DNA from: Paragorgia papillata
Lineage: Eukaryota > Cnidaria > Anthozoa > Scleralcyonacea > Coralliidae
Direction: 5' to 3'
Assembly: GCA_035771165.1 (NCBI GenBank)
Contig: JAWNZC010000122.1
Span: forward strand, 1,045,001 to 1,109,000
Length of the DNA: 64,000 bases
Shown: positions 57,270 to 64,000 of the stretch, one piece after another
How the letters are laid out: each line of letters begins with the position of its first letter
Position numbering within the stretch: the stretch's first letter is position 1
Program-made: the position numbers and the translations under genes
The notes under the pieces: generated by a model
Databases searched by the model: none
Seen by the model: only the letters and a program-made list of their open reading frames with translations
Told to the model about the DNA's origin: nothing

Positions 57270-57673
57270 TAACAAATAGATTCCATTTTGCCGTTGTCTG
57301 TTCAGTTCAGGGGCGTAGGAAGCGGGGGAAAAACGAGGCATGTGCTCCCCCCCCCCCCCCAACTTTGTCATGAAGTGCCCTTTTTGCAACAGAAAAGTGC
57401 CCTTTTTATGACAAAACATGTGTTTCAAGTGTCCTTTTGAAGTCCTACCCCCTGAACAAAGTGCCCTTTTGAAGCTGTGCCCCTCCAAGATCAACTTGCT
57501 TCCTACCCCACTGGTTCAGTTATAGATGGACAAATGACGTCACAACGTGGTAAGAACAAAAAAAGTGGCCCACGAGACGTAGTCGAGTGGGTCACTGATG
57601 TTCTTACCACGTTGTGACGTCCTCTGTGCATCTATAACTGAACAGACAACAAACAAATGGAATCTATTTGTTT
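57270..57673. mobile_element. Foldback element interrupted by a hAT MITE
   Basis: AACAAATAGATTCCATTT...TTGTCTGTTCAGTT and, after the insertion, ATAGATG...CACAACGTGGTAAGAAC pair with GTTCTTACCACGTTGTGACG...AGATTCC complement ending at 57,673. Confidence 0.85.
57308..57513. mobile_element. hAT MITE inserted in the foldback arm
   Basis: Ends CAGGGGCGTAGGAAGC and GCTTCCTACCCCACTG. GTTCAGTT is duplicated exactly (57,300-57,307; 57,514-57,521), and the uninserted arm at the right shows the pre-insertion site. Confidence 0.9.
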
Positions 57674-58865
57674 TATACAATACAAAAATTTAAAAGGTTT
57701 TTATCAAAACTCTTGTCGGATTTTGGGACGTGAAGAAAGAAAAAAGCAAGTCAGCTGACGTGATCTGACGTGATCCATGTGTCTGTCCTATAATAGATCA
57801 TGGGCAACAACCAATGAAAACACGCATAGCAACTAGGGTATTGTATAATATAGGCTATGTTTTTGTTACCGAACTTTTCGAGGACGGTCTTTGAAAACGC
57901 CGTTTTCCTGTTGCGTTTTAAAAAAATCCGGTCACGTGTGGACGTAGCCATAGACTGGTGCTATTTTCCTTGATACATTTGGCCTGGGCAACCATTGCTC
58001 TACGATACTCATTGCATACTTCATCAGTAGAATACATTGGGTATATTGTGTCGAAATGTGATGGCATTTGGTGCTAGTTCACCGTAAGTTGTAACTTGAA
58101 ACGTTCGTACGAGTCTTCAGAGAGTCTTCTGTATGCGCATGTTAATTATTTTCAAGAAAAACCGCTCAGCAAATGAACGCAGGCGCGGACGTTCCATATT
58201 TCGAGCCTGCGATCCTTTTGGTCAGAACCTTGGAACGGAGAGTCTGGGAAATACCGATGAAAAAAAATGTTTTTTTGTTCCCAGTCCTCTGGTTCCCAGT
58301 TCCCTATAATTTGTTACTGTCATCGACGATCTTTAGCTTGTTCGAAGACCAGGAAAAATATTTGTTTACCGATAAAGAATGGCCCAGTGTGTTTTACAAA
58401 GCTCTTGACAAAGCGTTGCCATACAAATGGTCTTTCTTAGCTTTTCTCTAAATCGTCAACCGGACGATTTGACGAGAGTGTTTTATATGTCCGCGTCGCC
58501 GTCGGCACTCGGCAGTGATCGACTCAGCCGCTCAGGTAAATAATTGTACTTTCTGTCAGGAATTTTGCGGGCAAAACTACATCGACCTTGTATTCTCTAA
58601 TATATTTTTAAAGTTGTGAGACGAAGCTGCGAAGAATTCACGAGACGAGTCAGACGATAGATGTTTGTTTGGCGACGAAGCGAGAATAATAATAGCTAGT
58701 TTTAACTTGTAAATTGTCTTAAATTGTGTTAAATTATATTTTGGGTCTGTCGTGTATAATTATGTGTTACAAAACGTCGAGAAATCGATTAAACAAGTTA
58801 GCAACGTGCACACAATTTGAAATTTCACTGTTTTTAACTCATTCCCGTCAGTAGGGTATAAAGGC
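57674..58865. other. No supported gene
   Basis: A 92-codon frame at 58,173 has no recognisable domain. A possible non-coding exon end with donor CAG|GTAAATA lies at 58,537. Confidence 0.4.
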
Positions 58866-59160
58866 GGGTTCTGGGACAGCTGGCCTAGACTTGGTGGCGC
58901 CATTAATAAAAGGGGGGTGGGTTTTTAAAAACAACATGGCAGCCATGTTGTTTTCCAAGATGGCCTCGCCTTCGGCTCGGCCCAGATTTGGTAAAGATTT
59001 TCCGAAGACTTCCCGAACATTTTGCCGAAGATTTTTCCGAACATTTTCCCGAAGACTTCCCGAACATTTTCCCGGGGAGGGAGATTTTTTCAAAGGGTTT
59101 CTCGCCTTCGGCTCGGCTCCGCTTCGCTTTGCTGGAGAAGGGCGGGCCTGAACTTTTTCA
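58866..59160. repeat. GC-richer repetitive flank of the virus-like element
   Basis: Contains the palindrome ACAACATGGCAGCCATGTTG (58,932), two copies of CGCCTTCGGCTCGGC (58,969; 59,103) and a short array of CCCGAACATTTTCCCGAAGA units (58,990-59,080). May be the terminal region of the element on its right, but no matching terminus is in the window. Confidence 0.45.
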
Positions 59161-59250
59161 AAAGAATTCAAACCCTTTTGAAAAATTTTTTTTGGAAGAA
59201 TTGTAATTTTTGTTTTAAAGATTAAAGAAAAGAGAATAAAATAAAAGAGA

Positions 59251-59433
59251 ATGCCTAAAAGATCCAATAGTTATTTTTTTACCAATGATAGGATTTGTTT
59301 TTCCTGTGGAAAGTGTAAATTTGAAGTAAAAACAAAAACAGCACTAAGATTACATACAAAGGCTGTTCATGGAGAAACTTTACAAGACAAAGATATAGGT
59401 TGGCAAAAGGAAAAAGGTAATAAATTTTACTAA
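59251..59433 (+). CDS. Small C2H2 zinc-finger protein of the virus-like element
   Basis: A 60-residue intact frame starts at the ATG at 59,251, after an AT/AG-rich leader, and stops at 59,431-59,433. It begins MPKRSNSYFF and has one C2H2 finger: CGKCKF, then TALRLHTKAVH (C-x2-C...H-x4-H). The C-terminus is Lys/Gln-rich. It is convergent with the DNA polymerase gene, separated by 48 bases that hold a stem-loop. A nucleic-acid-binding role is plausible; nothing more specific can be said. Confidence 0.55.
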   Translation: MPKRSNSYFFTNDRICFSCGKCKFEVKTKTALRLHTKAVHGETLQDKDIGWQKEKGNKFY

Positions 59434-59442
59434 AACTAAAAA

Positions 59443-59467
59443 ATTTGTATTCTTTTTGAATACAAAT
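59443..59467. terminator. Stem-loop between convergent genes
   Basis: ATTTGTATTC and GAATACAAAT form a perfect 10-bp stem with a TTTTT loop, 10 bases after the finger-protein stop and 15 bases from the polymerase stop. It may end transcripts from both sides. Confidence 0.6.
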
Positions 59468-59481
59468 CTTAAAACTTAATT

Positions 59482-62097
59482 TTACCTAGTTCTAAAATGT
59501 CCAATTGCCAAGGTGGAAATTCCATCCTTTTCTATAACTCTCTTATCGTCAGCCGCATTAAGAGCAATCTTGTTCATATGGATGGTATGGATTTTGTGCT
59601 TATAACTTCTAAAGGTATTCATCCCTCTCATCAGGTTTTTTCCTGAAAACAGGCAATTCCAGTAATCCTCAAATTTGATATCATTAATAACACTTTTCTT
59701 AATCCCCTTACACTTCTTTTCTTCTATGCACTCCATCAACCCAGTTACAGGGTTTAACTTCTTAGCCATTTCGGTTGCCCATGCCTTGGGTCTTAATCCA
59801 ACAAACTGTTTAATTTGATCTGCTCCAGTCTCAGACTTCATCATCCCAAGGACTTTTTTGTTTACATTAGTTGGAATTCCACTTGGATGATCTTTGGGGA
59901 AATTACTGGTGTCAAAGTGTGTATAAACATCTCCAGAAATGTCTTTGAAAAAATCTTCTGTTTTGATCTTATAACAGAGGGAATCCGTATCCGTAAACAA
60001 CAGTTGGGCCTTCTTACCATACTTTGGTTTTATATAACCATAGTGAAAATCATACATGGAGATCTTGCTTATATCCAAGATGGAGGCCCCTGTAAAGATT
60101 GGTTTGTTTAAATTAACATATGGTTTCTTTAAGTGAACAGCACCCAAATTTTCATTGAATATATTGATGGACTTGTAATTTGGTTTTCTTGCAAGTTTTT
60201 CAAGCTGATCTTCCCAGGAGACAAGCCGAATGTCAACCCTATTGCGAACATTTTCCATCGTCTTTCCAAAGACGGAGTTGTTCATCAACTTGTAGAAATC
60301 CTTGTCGAAGTCATTGGTGGCTTTTGTCCTCAACCTTGTGTTAAGGTCGATATAGGGTTTCATCCAAGCCTTTTCCACAAATGAAATTCCCCTGTGGATT
60401 TTCTTAAGTTTTAACCCATATTTTAAACATTGTTCTAATGCTTGGTAGTGAAGAACATACTTCTCCTTATCATTAAGATTTGGCAACAGTTTTACAACAC
60501 CATTAATCTCAACTCTTTCAGCTGCAAAGGGAAGATCGTTGTGGAGATCATGCAGTTCATTAGGATACTCCAAGTCCACTTCCAGGGTACATCCCACACC
60601 CTCTTCCACAAGGTACTTTTCCCAATTCGCCAACTCCTTTTCTGGGATCCATTTGAATTTTCCTATTGGGAGAGGTTCTGACATTGCCTTCCCATACAAG
60701 TTGTTTTTGTCTAAATATGGGATGAAGGAACTTTCCTGCTCTGGGTTGTATTCATCCATATACAAGTTGTTAGCCTTAGCATGTCGGTGGGTAATTAATG
60801 ATATCCCACCACGGATACCGTTTTCGAAGAATAAGTACTTGTCAGGGTCTGTTAATAGATCCAACTTTTGATCCGTCATCTTTTGTAGGGAGGTCCAAGC
60901 CAGACCAGGACTTGTATAGAACCACATCGGGTCAAGTCCATAAGTCTCTTTACATGTTTTCCTAAAATTTTGGATAACATCTCCCAAAAGAACAACATCT
61001 AATTTCATGTACAAATCATGGTAATCCCTCATTGTCTTGCATTCAAAGGCTTCCCAGACATTTTTAGCATGGCTATAATCCTCATCTGAAATGTGGGTTC
61101 CATTTAGTTTTGAGTAGAACTCCTTTTTGGCAGGAAGTTGTGGGTGGTCCAACTTTTTCAGATCTGTCATGAATTCATAGGGAAATACCCCCTTTTTCTT
61201 TAGCAGGTTTACATGCTCTTTTGGATGGTCTTTAAACACTTTTTCTGTATACACAAAAGCTGTTGAATCCAGGTTCTTAACAAGTGAATCCAATGATCCT
61301 GCCATGAATTTCATGGAATCCAGAAATCTTAGATCTAAAGGAACCCACTTTTTCTTAAACTCTCCATTAGGTAATTTCTTTTTATGCCAGCCACCATTCA
61401 TCCATATTTTTTTGCTAAAGCTGATGTATTCTTCATCTGTCTTTGGTATACAAGTAATTGTACCATCCGATAACCCCAAACTTGGAACGGTAAAGTGAGC
61501 ATCATAATTCATATTGTTATGAGCCAGCACAGGAATATGTTTGGCACTACTCATTGAATAGTTACAGCTGTTATGGGCAGGTCCTCTGTATTCTCCATTG
61601 AGATGGTTATGGTCTCTTACCCTATCTTTTCCTAGGTCTTTCCCACAAACATAACAGCTTACAGCTGACTGAAAATCTCTTTCTTGAGCCTCACTCATAA
61701 TAATTGGCTTTGGAGTTTTCATATAGGTTTCCCAGATTTCCTTTGCCTCGAGTTCCAAAGCTTCAACAAACATTTTACCAATATCCTCATGTTCATATTT
61801 TTTTGTATATCTTACAACTTTTCCTGGGAAGATAGTTGGATCCGAGCATATAATTTGGAAACAGTAACCGCTAGGAACATGTTTTTGGTATTTCTTGGTA
61901 AAACTCTTGTCTTCATCTTGTTCCTTTGTATCCAATGGTATCAGCATACACTCAAAATCAAATACAATGATGAATGGAACATCTTGCATTTTCTTATAAT
62001 CCTTTTCGTTCCACCCCATGATGTCATTTTTTCCTTTTGTGGGAAATATTTGGACCTGAGCATCATGTGTTTTGCAAATTTCCATGTGTTGAAGCAT
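59482..62097 (-). CDS. Protein-primed family B DNA polymerase, exonuclease and polymerase domains
   Basis: 871 codons from the first ATG of this frame to TAA; the true N-terminus lies in the adjacent frame (62,121-63,365). Exo I is DFE at residues 47-49. Exo II is HNNMNYD (193-199), and an Exo III-like YHDLYMKLD ends near 367. A Cys/His cluster (CYVCGKDL..RDHNHL..CN, 148-179) is typical of this group. Polymerase motif A is LDKNNLYGKAM (462-472), motif B is KLMNNSVFGKTMEN (603-616) and motif C is FTDTDSLCY (701-709). All catalytic acids are present and no stops interrupt the frame. Such polymerases replicate Polintons, adintoviruses and related elements from a protein primer. Confidence 0.85.
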   Translation of the reverse strand: MLQHMEICKTHDAQVQIFPTKGKNDIMGWNEKDYKKMQDVPFIIVFDFECMLIPLDTKEQDEDKSFTKKYQKHVPSGYCFQIICSDPTIFPGKVVRYTKKYEHEDIGKMFVEALELEAKEIWETYMKTPKPIIMSEAQERDFQSAVSCYVCGKDLGKDRVRDHNHLNGEYRGPAHNSCNYSMSSAKHIPVLAHNNMNYDAHFTVPSLGLSDGTITCIPKTDEEYISFSKKIWMNGGWHKKKLPNGEFKKKWVPLDLRFLDSMKFMAGSLDSLVKNLDSTAFVYTEKVFKDHPKEHVNLLKKKGVFPYEFMTDLKKLDHPQLPAKKEFYSKLNGTHISDEDYSHAKNVWEAFECKTMRDYHDLYMKLDVVLLGDVIQNFRKTCKETYGLDPMWFYTSPGLAWTSLQKMTDQKLDLLTDPDKYLFFENGIRGGISLITHRHAKANNLYMDEYNPEQESSFIPYLDKNNLYGKAMSEPLPIGKFKWIPEKELANWEKYLVEEGVGCTLEVDLEYPNELHDLHNDLPFAAERVEINGVVKLLPNLNDKEKYVLHYQALEQCLKYGLKLKKIHRGISFVEKAWMKPYIDLNTRLRTKATNDFDKDFYKLMNNSVFGKTMENVRNRVDIRLVSWEDQLEKLARKPNYKSINIFNENLGAVHLKKPYVNLNKPIFTGASILDISKISMYDFHYGYIKPKYGKKAQLLFTDTDSLCYKIKTEDFFKDISGDVYTHFDTSNFPKDHPSGIPTNVNKKVLGMMKSETGADQIKQFVGLRPKAWATEMAKKLNPVTGLMECIEEKKCKGIKKSVINDIKFEDYWNCLFSGKNLMRGMNTFRSYKHKIHTIHMNKIALNAADDKRVIEKDGISTLAIGHFRTR

Positions 62098-62120
62098 TTT
62101 GACTTCTGTGGTAAATGGGT

Positions 62121-63365
62121 TTAAACAAAACAGTAAAACTTTTTGGCTTTATGGTTGTCAACTTGGTTTGAAAACAACCTACTTTTGTCTTTAATGGTGC
62201 TGTAATGGTTATTTCCCCAGAATAGGTTTACAACATTTGGATGGTCAGCCCTACTTATTTGCATTTGGAAAACCCTCTGTATTTCGAAATCAAAACTAAA
62301 GACATTTACATTTAACCCATTCATCTTTTCAAATTTAGAGATGTCCTTAATTTTAAGAGGAAATTCAAGTCCTTTGATGTTATACTTTTCAGCCTGTGTT
62401 TTAACATCTTCACCAACTCTTTCTAAATGAGGTTTTCCTGGATCTTTTTTAACCATCTCTGCTATTGCAACAGCATATAGGAAACACTTGTTGTCCTTGT
62501 TTTTAGGATTGATGATAGCCTTTTTGGCTTGGATAACTTCTGGAAGGGGTTTAAAACCCTTACCGTTTAAAGGTTTATATTTTGTTATAGAGATGTGTAA
62601 GCTTTCCACAGATCTTATAGCCCACCCAGATCCCTTTTTCTGATGGGCTGCCAAATTTTCAAGCATCTCTTTTTTCATTGATGAGTAGTGTTCTCTAACA
62701 TCTTCCTCTGTTGTCATTGCTTCCATATGAGAGGTAAAGTAAAACTCTTCAACATCTTCCCATCCAGCTTCGTAATCATACTTTACAAGATTACAAATAA
62801 GGGTTGTTTTTACCTTTTTTGAGTTTTCAACACTGTTAATTAGGTTCTCAACAGTTGGTGTTGTTCTCTCTAAGAATACCGCAGGATCTTTAAATCCCTG
62901 TCCTGAAATTTCATACAAAGCTGCTTTTCCATCAGCAAAATCTCTAATGAGTTTTGGCTCTGTTTCCCTAAGTTTTTTGAAATCCCTTGTTCTTCTGTTA
63001 AAAATTCTCCCAAGCTTGTTCCCAAGGACTTGTCTAGTTTTGGCGGTTTTAGCAGATCCTTTCCATTTTTTCCCCCACCTTAAAATTTCTTGTCTCTTCT
63101 CTTCTTTTCTTGCTTCCTTTCTGGCGATCTGTTCCTGCTTTCTTACCTCTTTCCTGGCAATCTGTTCCTGTTTCCTTGCTTCTTTCCTGGCGATCTGTTC
63201 CTGCTTTTTGGTTTCTTTTTTGGCTGCTCTAAACTCCTTTTCCTGTTGAAGTTTAGCAAGCCTTTCTGGTTTAAACGGCTCCATTTTTCGGTCCCTTTCT
63301 CGCTGCCGTTGTTTTCGAAGACGGGCATTTTCCCGTTTTTTCAAAAGTTTAGTGTCAGTTTCCAT
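62121..63365 (-). CDS. N-terminal region of the family B polymerase, separate frame
   Basis: 414 codons from the ATG at 63,365. Residues 1-90 are a highly charged Lys/Arg/Glu coiled region with repeated EARKQEQIARKE. Residues about 160-414 match the conserved N-terminal domain of metazoan protein-primed polymerases, with KGSGWAIRSVESLHISITKY, NKDNKCFLYAVAIAEM, GLEFPLKIKDISKFEKMNGL and FWGNNHYSTIKDKSRL. The frame stops at 62,121-62,123, in the middle of a Cys-containing finger whose remainder is in the frame of the downstream gene. A frameshift, an intron or an assembly error therefore separates the two parts. A 225-base AT-rich upstream region may hold the promoter. Confidence 0.75.
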   Translation of the reverse strand: METDTKLLKKRENARLRKQRQRERDRKMEPFKPERLAKLQQEKEFRAAKKETKKQEQIARKEARKQEQIARKEVRKQEQIARKEARKEEKRQEILRWGKKWKGSAKTAKTRQVLGNKLGRIFNRRTRDFKKLRETEPKLIRDFADGKAALYEISGQGFKDPAVFLERTTPTVENLINSVENSKKVKTTLICNLVKYDYEAGWEDVEEFYFTSHMEAMTTEEDVREHYSSMKKEMLENLAAHQKKGSGWAIRSVESLHISITKYKPLNGKGFKPLPEVIQAKKAIINPKNKDNKCFLYAVAIAEMVKKDPGKPHLERVGEDVKTQAEKYNIKGLEFPLKIKDISKFEKMNGLNVNVFSFDFEIQRVFQMQISRADHPNVVNLFWGNNHYSTIKDKSRLFSNQVDNHKAKKFYCFV

Positions 63366-63547
63366 TTATTATAGTGTTAAAAAAAATATTAAAATACTTA
63401 AAGGGAAAAATCGATTTAAAAAATTATTAAAAAAAGTTTACTAATAAAGGATCCAAACAACCATTATCTTCCTTTTTAAACTAATCTGTTTTTTGTTACC
63501 GAATTTCACTTGTGTTCCCAAATGTCCTGTTGAAGTTAAGCCTTTTA
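63366..63547. other. AT-rich intergenic region of the virus-like element
   Basis: Poly-A/T-rich DNA upstream of the polymerase N-terminal gene; a promoter is likely, but no specific motif is certain. Confidence 0.4.
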
Positions 63548-63575
63548 AATTTCCTATAAAATTTTATAGGAAATT
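63548..63575. terminator. Perfect 28-bp palindrome at a gene 3' end
   Basis: AATTTCCTATAAAA followed directly by its complement TTTTATAGGAAATT. It lies 16 bases past the stop of the 63,591-63,998 gene, the same relation as the stem-loop at 59,443. Confidence 0.65.
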
Positions 63576-63590
63576 GGAGAATGGAGGTTC

Positions 63591-63998
63591 TCAAGAACTT
63601 CGACTAACAGTTTGTATCTTCCCACTGTAAAGAATGGATGTTCCTTTTCTTATATAATATGGGATACAACTAGGATTTTTATTCAGGCAGAATGCTGCTT
63701 TGTAAATACTACGGAATTTTGTTTTTTCCCCATTCAAATCTGTAAATGTTATTTCAACAGGATTTTTTATTTGCTCTCTGTTACATCTGTCAAAGGTTTC
63801 ATTTTTAACCAATGGAATATCAAGACTTTCACAAAGTGTTTTAAGGTTCATTTTGCCAGCCCCCTTTATTCCAATTTTTTTAGCTAGGGTTCTTAACTCT
63901 GATCTAGGATGGTAGCGAACAGGGTTTTCCTCACGAATTTTTTTTATAAGATCATTAAATTTTCTTCTTTCATCCATTCTTGCTTTAAACATTTCCAT
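63591..63998 (-). CDS. SAP-like / DNA-binding protein of the virus-like element (may extend past the window)
   Basis: The ATG at 63,998 opens 135 codons; the frame may begin further right. Residues about 32-58 (SELRTLAKKIGIKGAGKMNL followed by KTLCESL) have the spacing of a SAP-type DNA-binding helix pair. Residues about 93-125 (KFRSIYKAAFCLNKNPSCI, then YYIRKG) resemble the helix-turn-helix repeats found next to homing endonucleases (NUMOD/IENR-like). Both assignments are by eye. The gene is on the same strand as the polymerase and ends before a perfect palindrome. Its role is unknown. Confidence 0.5.
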   Translation of the reverse strand: MEMFKARMDERRKFNDLIKKIREENPVRYHPRSELRTLAKKIGIKGAGKMNLKTLCESLDIPLVKNETFDRCNREQIKNPVEITFTDLNGEKTKFRSIYKAAFCLNKNPSCIPYYIRKGTSILYSGKIQTVSRSS

Positions 63999-64000
63999 TG

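Noticed and set aside
58848..59267. 139-aa minus-strand protein next to the virus-like element
   Set aside because: Shadow of the repeat-rich flank; composition follows the repeated CCCGAACATTTT units.
62947..63374. Plus-strand Phe/Leu-rich membrane-like proteins
   Set aside because: Antisense shadow of the Lys/Glu-rich polymerase N-terminal gene.

Overview
This window is eukaryotic and intron-bearing, and almost certainly from a metazoan. The best guess is a cnidarian, probably an anthozoan; that is inference from family content, not a marker-gene placement. Supporting signs are a complete spliced TRAF6-type gene, a GIY-YIG Penelope-like retroelement, hammerhead ribozymes, a DUF3504/Crypton-type tyrosine recombinase, a Tudor-knot protein, hAT and TA-targeting MITEs, 5S-derived SINE sequence, and dense AT-rich foldback elements. 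No bacterial operon structure is visible.

Layout. 1-2.7 kb: 3' end of a Penelope-like element with a hammerhead ribozyme, TA microsatellites, a second hammerhead, integrase-like exon fragments on the minus strand and a mirrored minisatellite. 3.1-8.1 kb: a palindrome, two minisatellites, and a Ty3/gypsy gag on the minus strand whose LTR is split by a TA-target MITE that itself carries a nested 1.35 kb Pack-MULE-like element holding a RecQ helicase fragment. A second copy of the same LTR segment preserves the empty site. 12.7-17 kb: an orphan signal-peptide exon, a transposon-type protein with two in-frame stops, and a convergent Tudor-knot gene. 17-21.4 kb: 5S-SINE, a coiled-coil gene with an in-frame stop, an LTR-element remnant and several foldback MITEs. 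22.1-24.4 kb: a three-exon tyrosine-recombinase gene between 31-bp inverted repeats, with palindromic hairpins around it. 25-29 kb: further hairpins and another Penelope-type 3' end with a hammerhead-like motif.

The main host gene is a seven-exon TRAF6-like gene on the minus strand (29,050-38,795), predicted at 509 aa with RING, TRAF-type zinc fingers, coiled coil and TRAF-C/MATH. Its introns are packed with transposons, including a hAT element (32,100-34,172) that hosts a composite of two identical 273-bp MITEs. 39-58 kb is mostly non-coding: a possible first exon at 40.1 kb, long-TIR elements, pentanucleotide satellites, a tandem segmental duplication, three hAT MITEs with 8-bp target duplications, and RecQ helicase fragments.

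The right end (about 58.9-64 kb, running off the window) is part of a virus-like element: a C2H2 finger protein, a protein-primed family B DNA polymerase split into two frames, and an upstream SAP-like protein. Perfect or near-perfect palindromes sit at gene 3' ends. It resembles Polinton/adintovirus-type elements, but no integrase, capsid, ATPase or protease gene falls inside the window, so the class is not settled.
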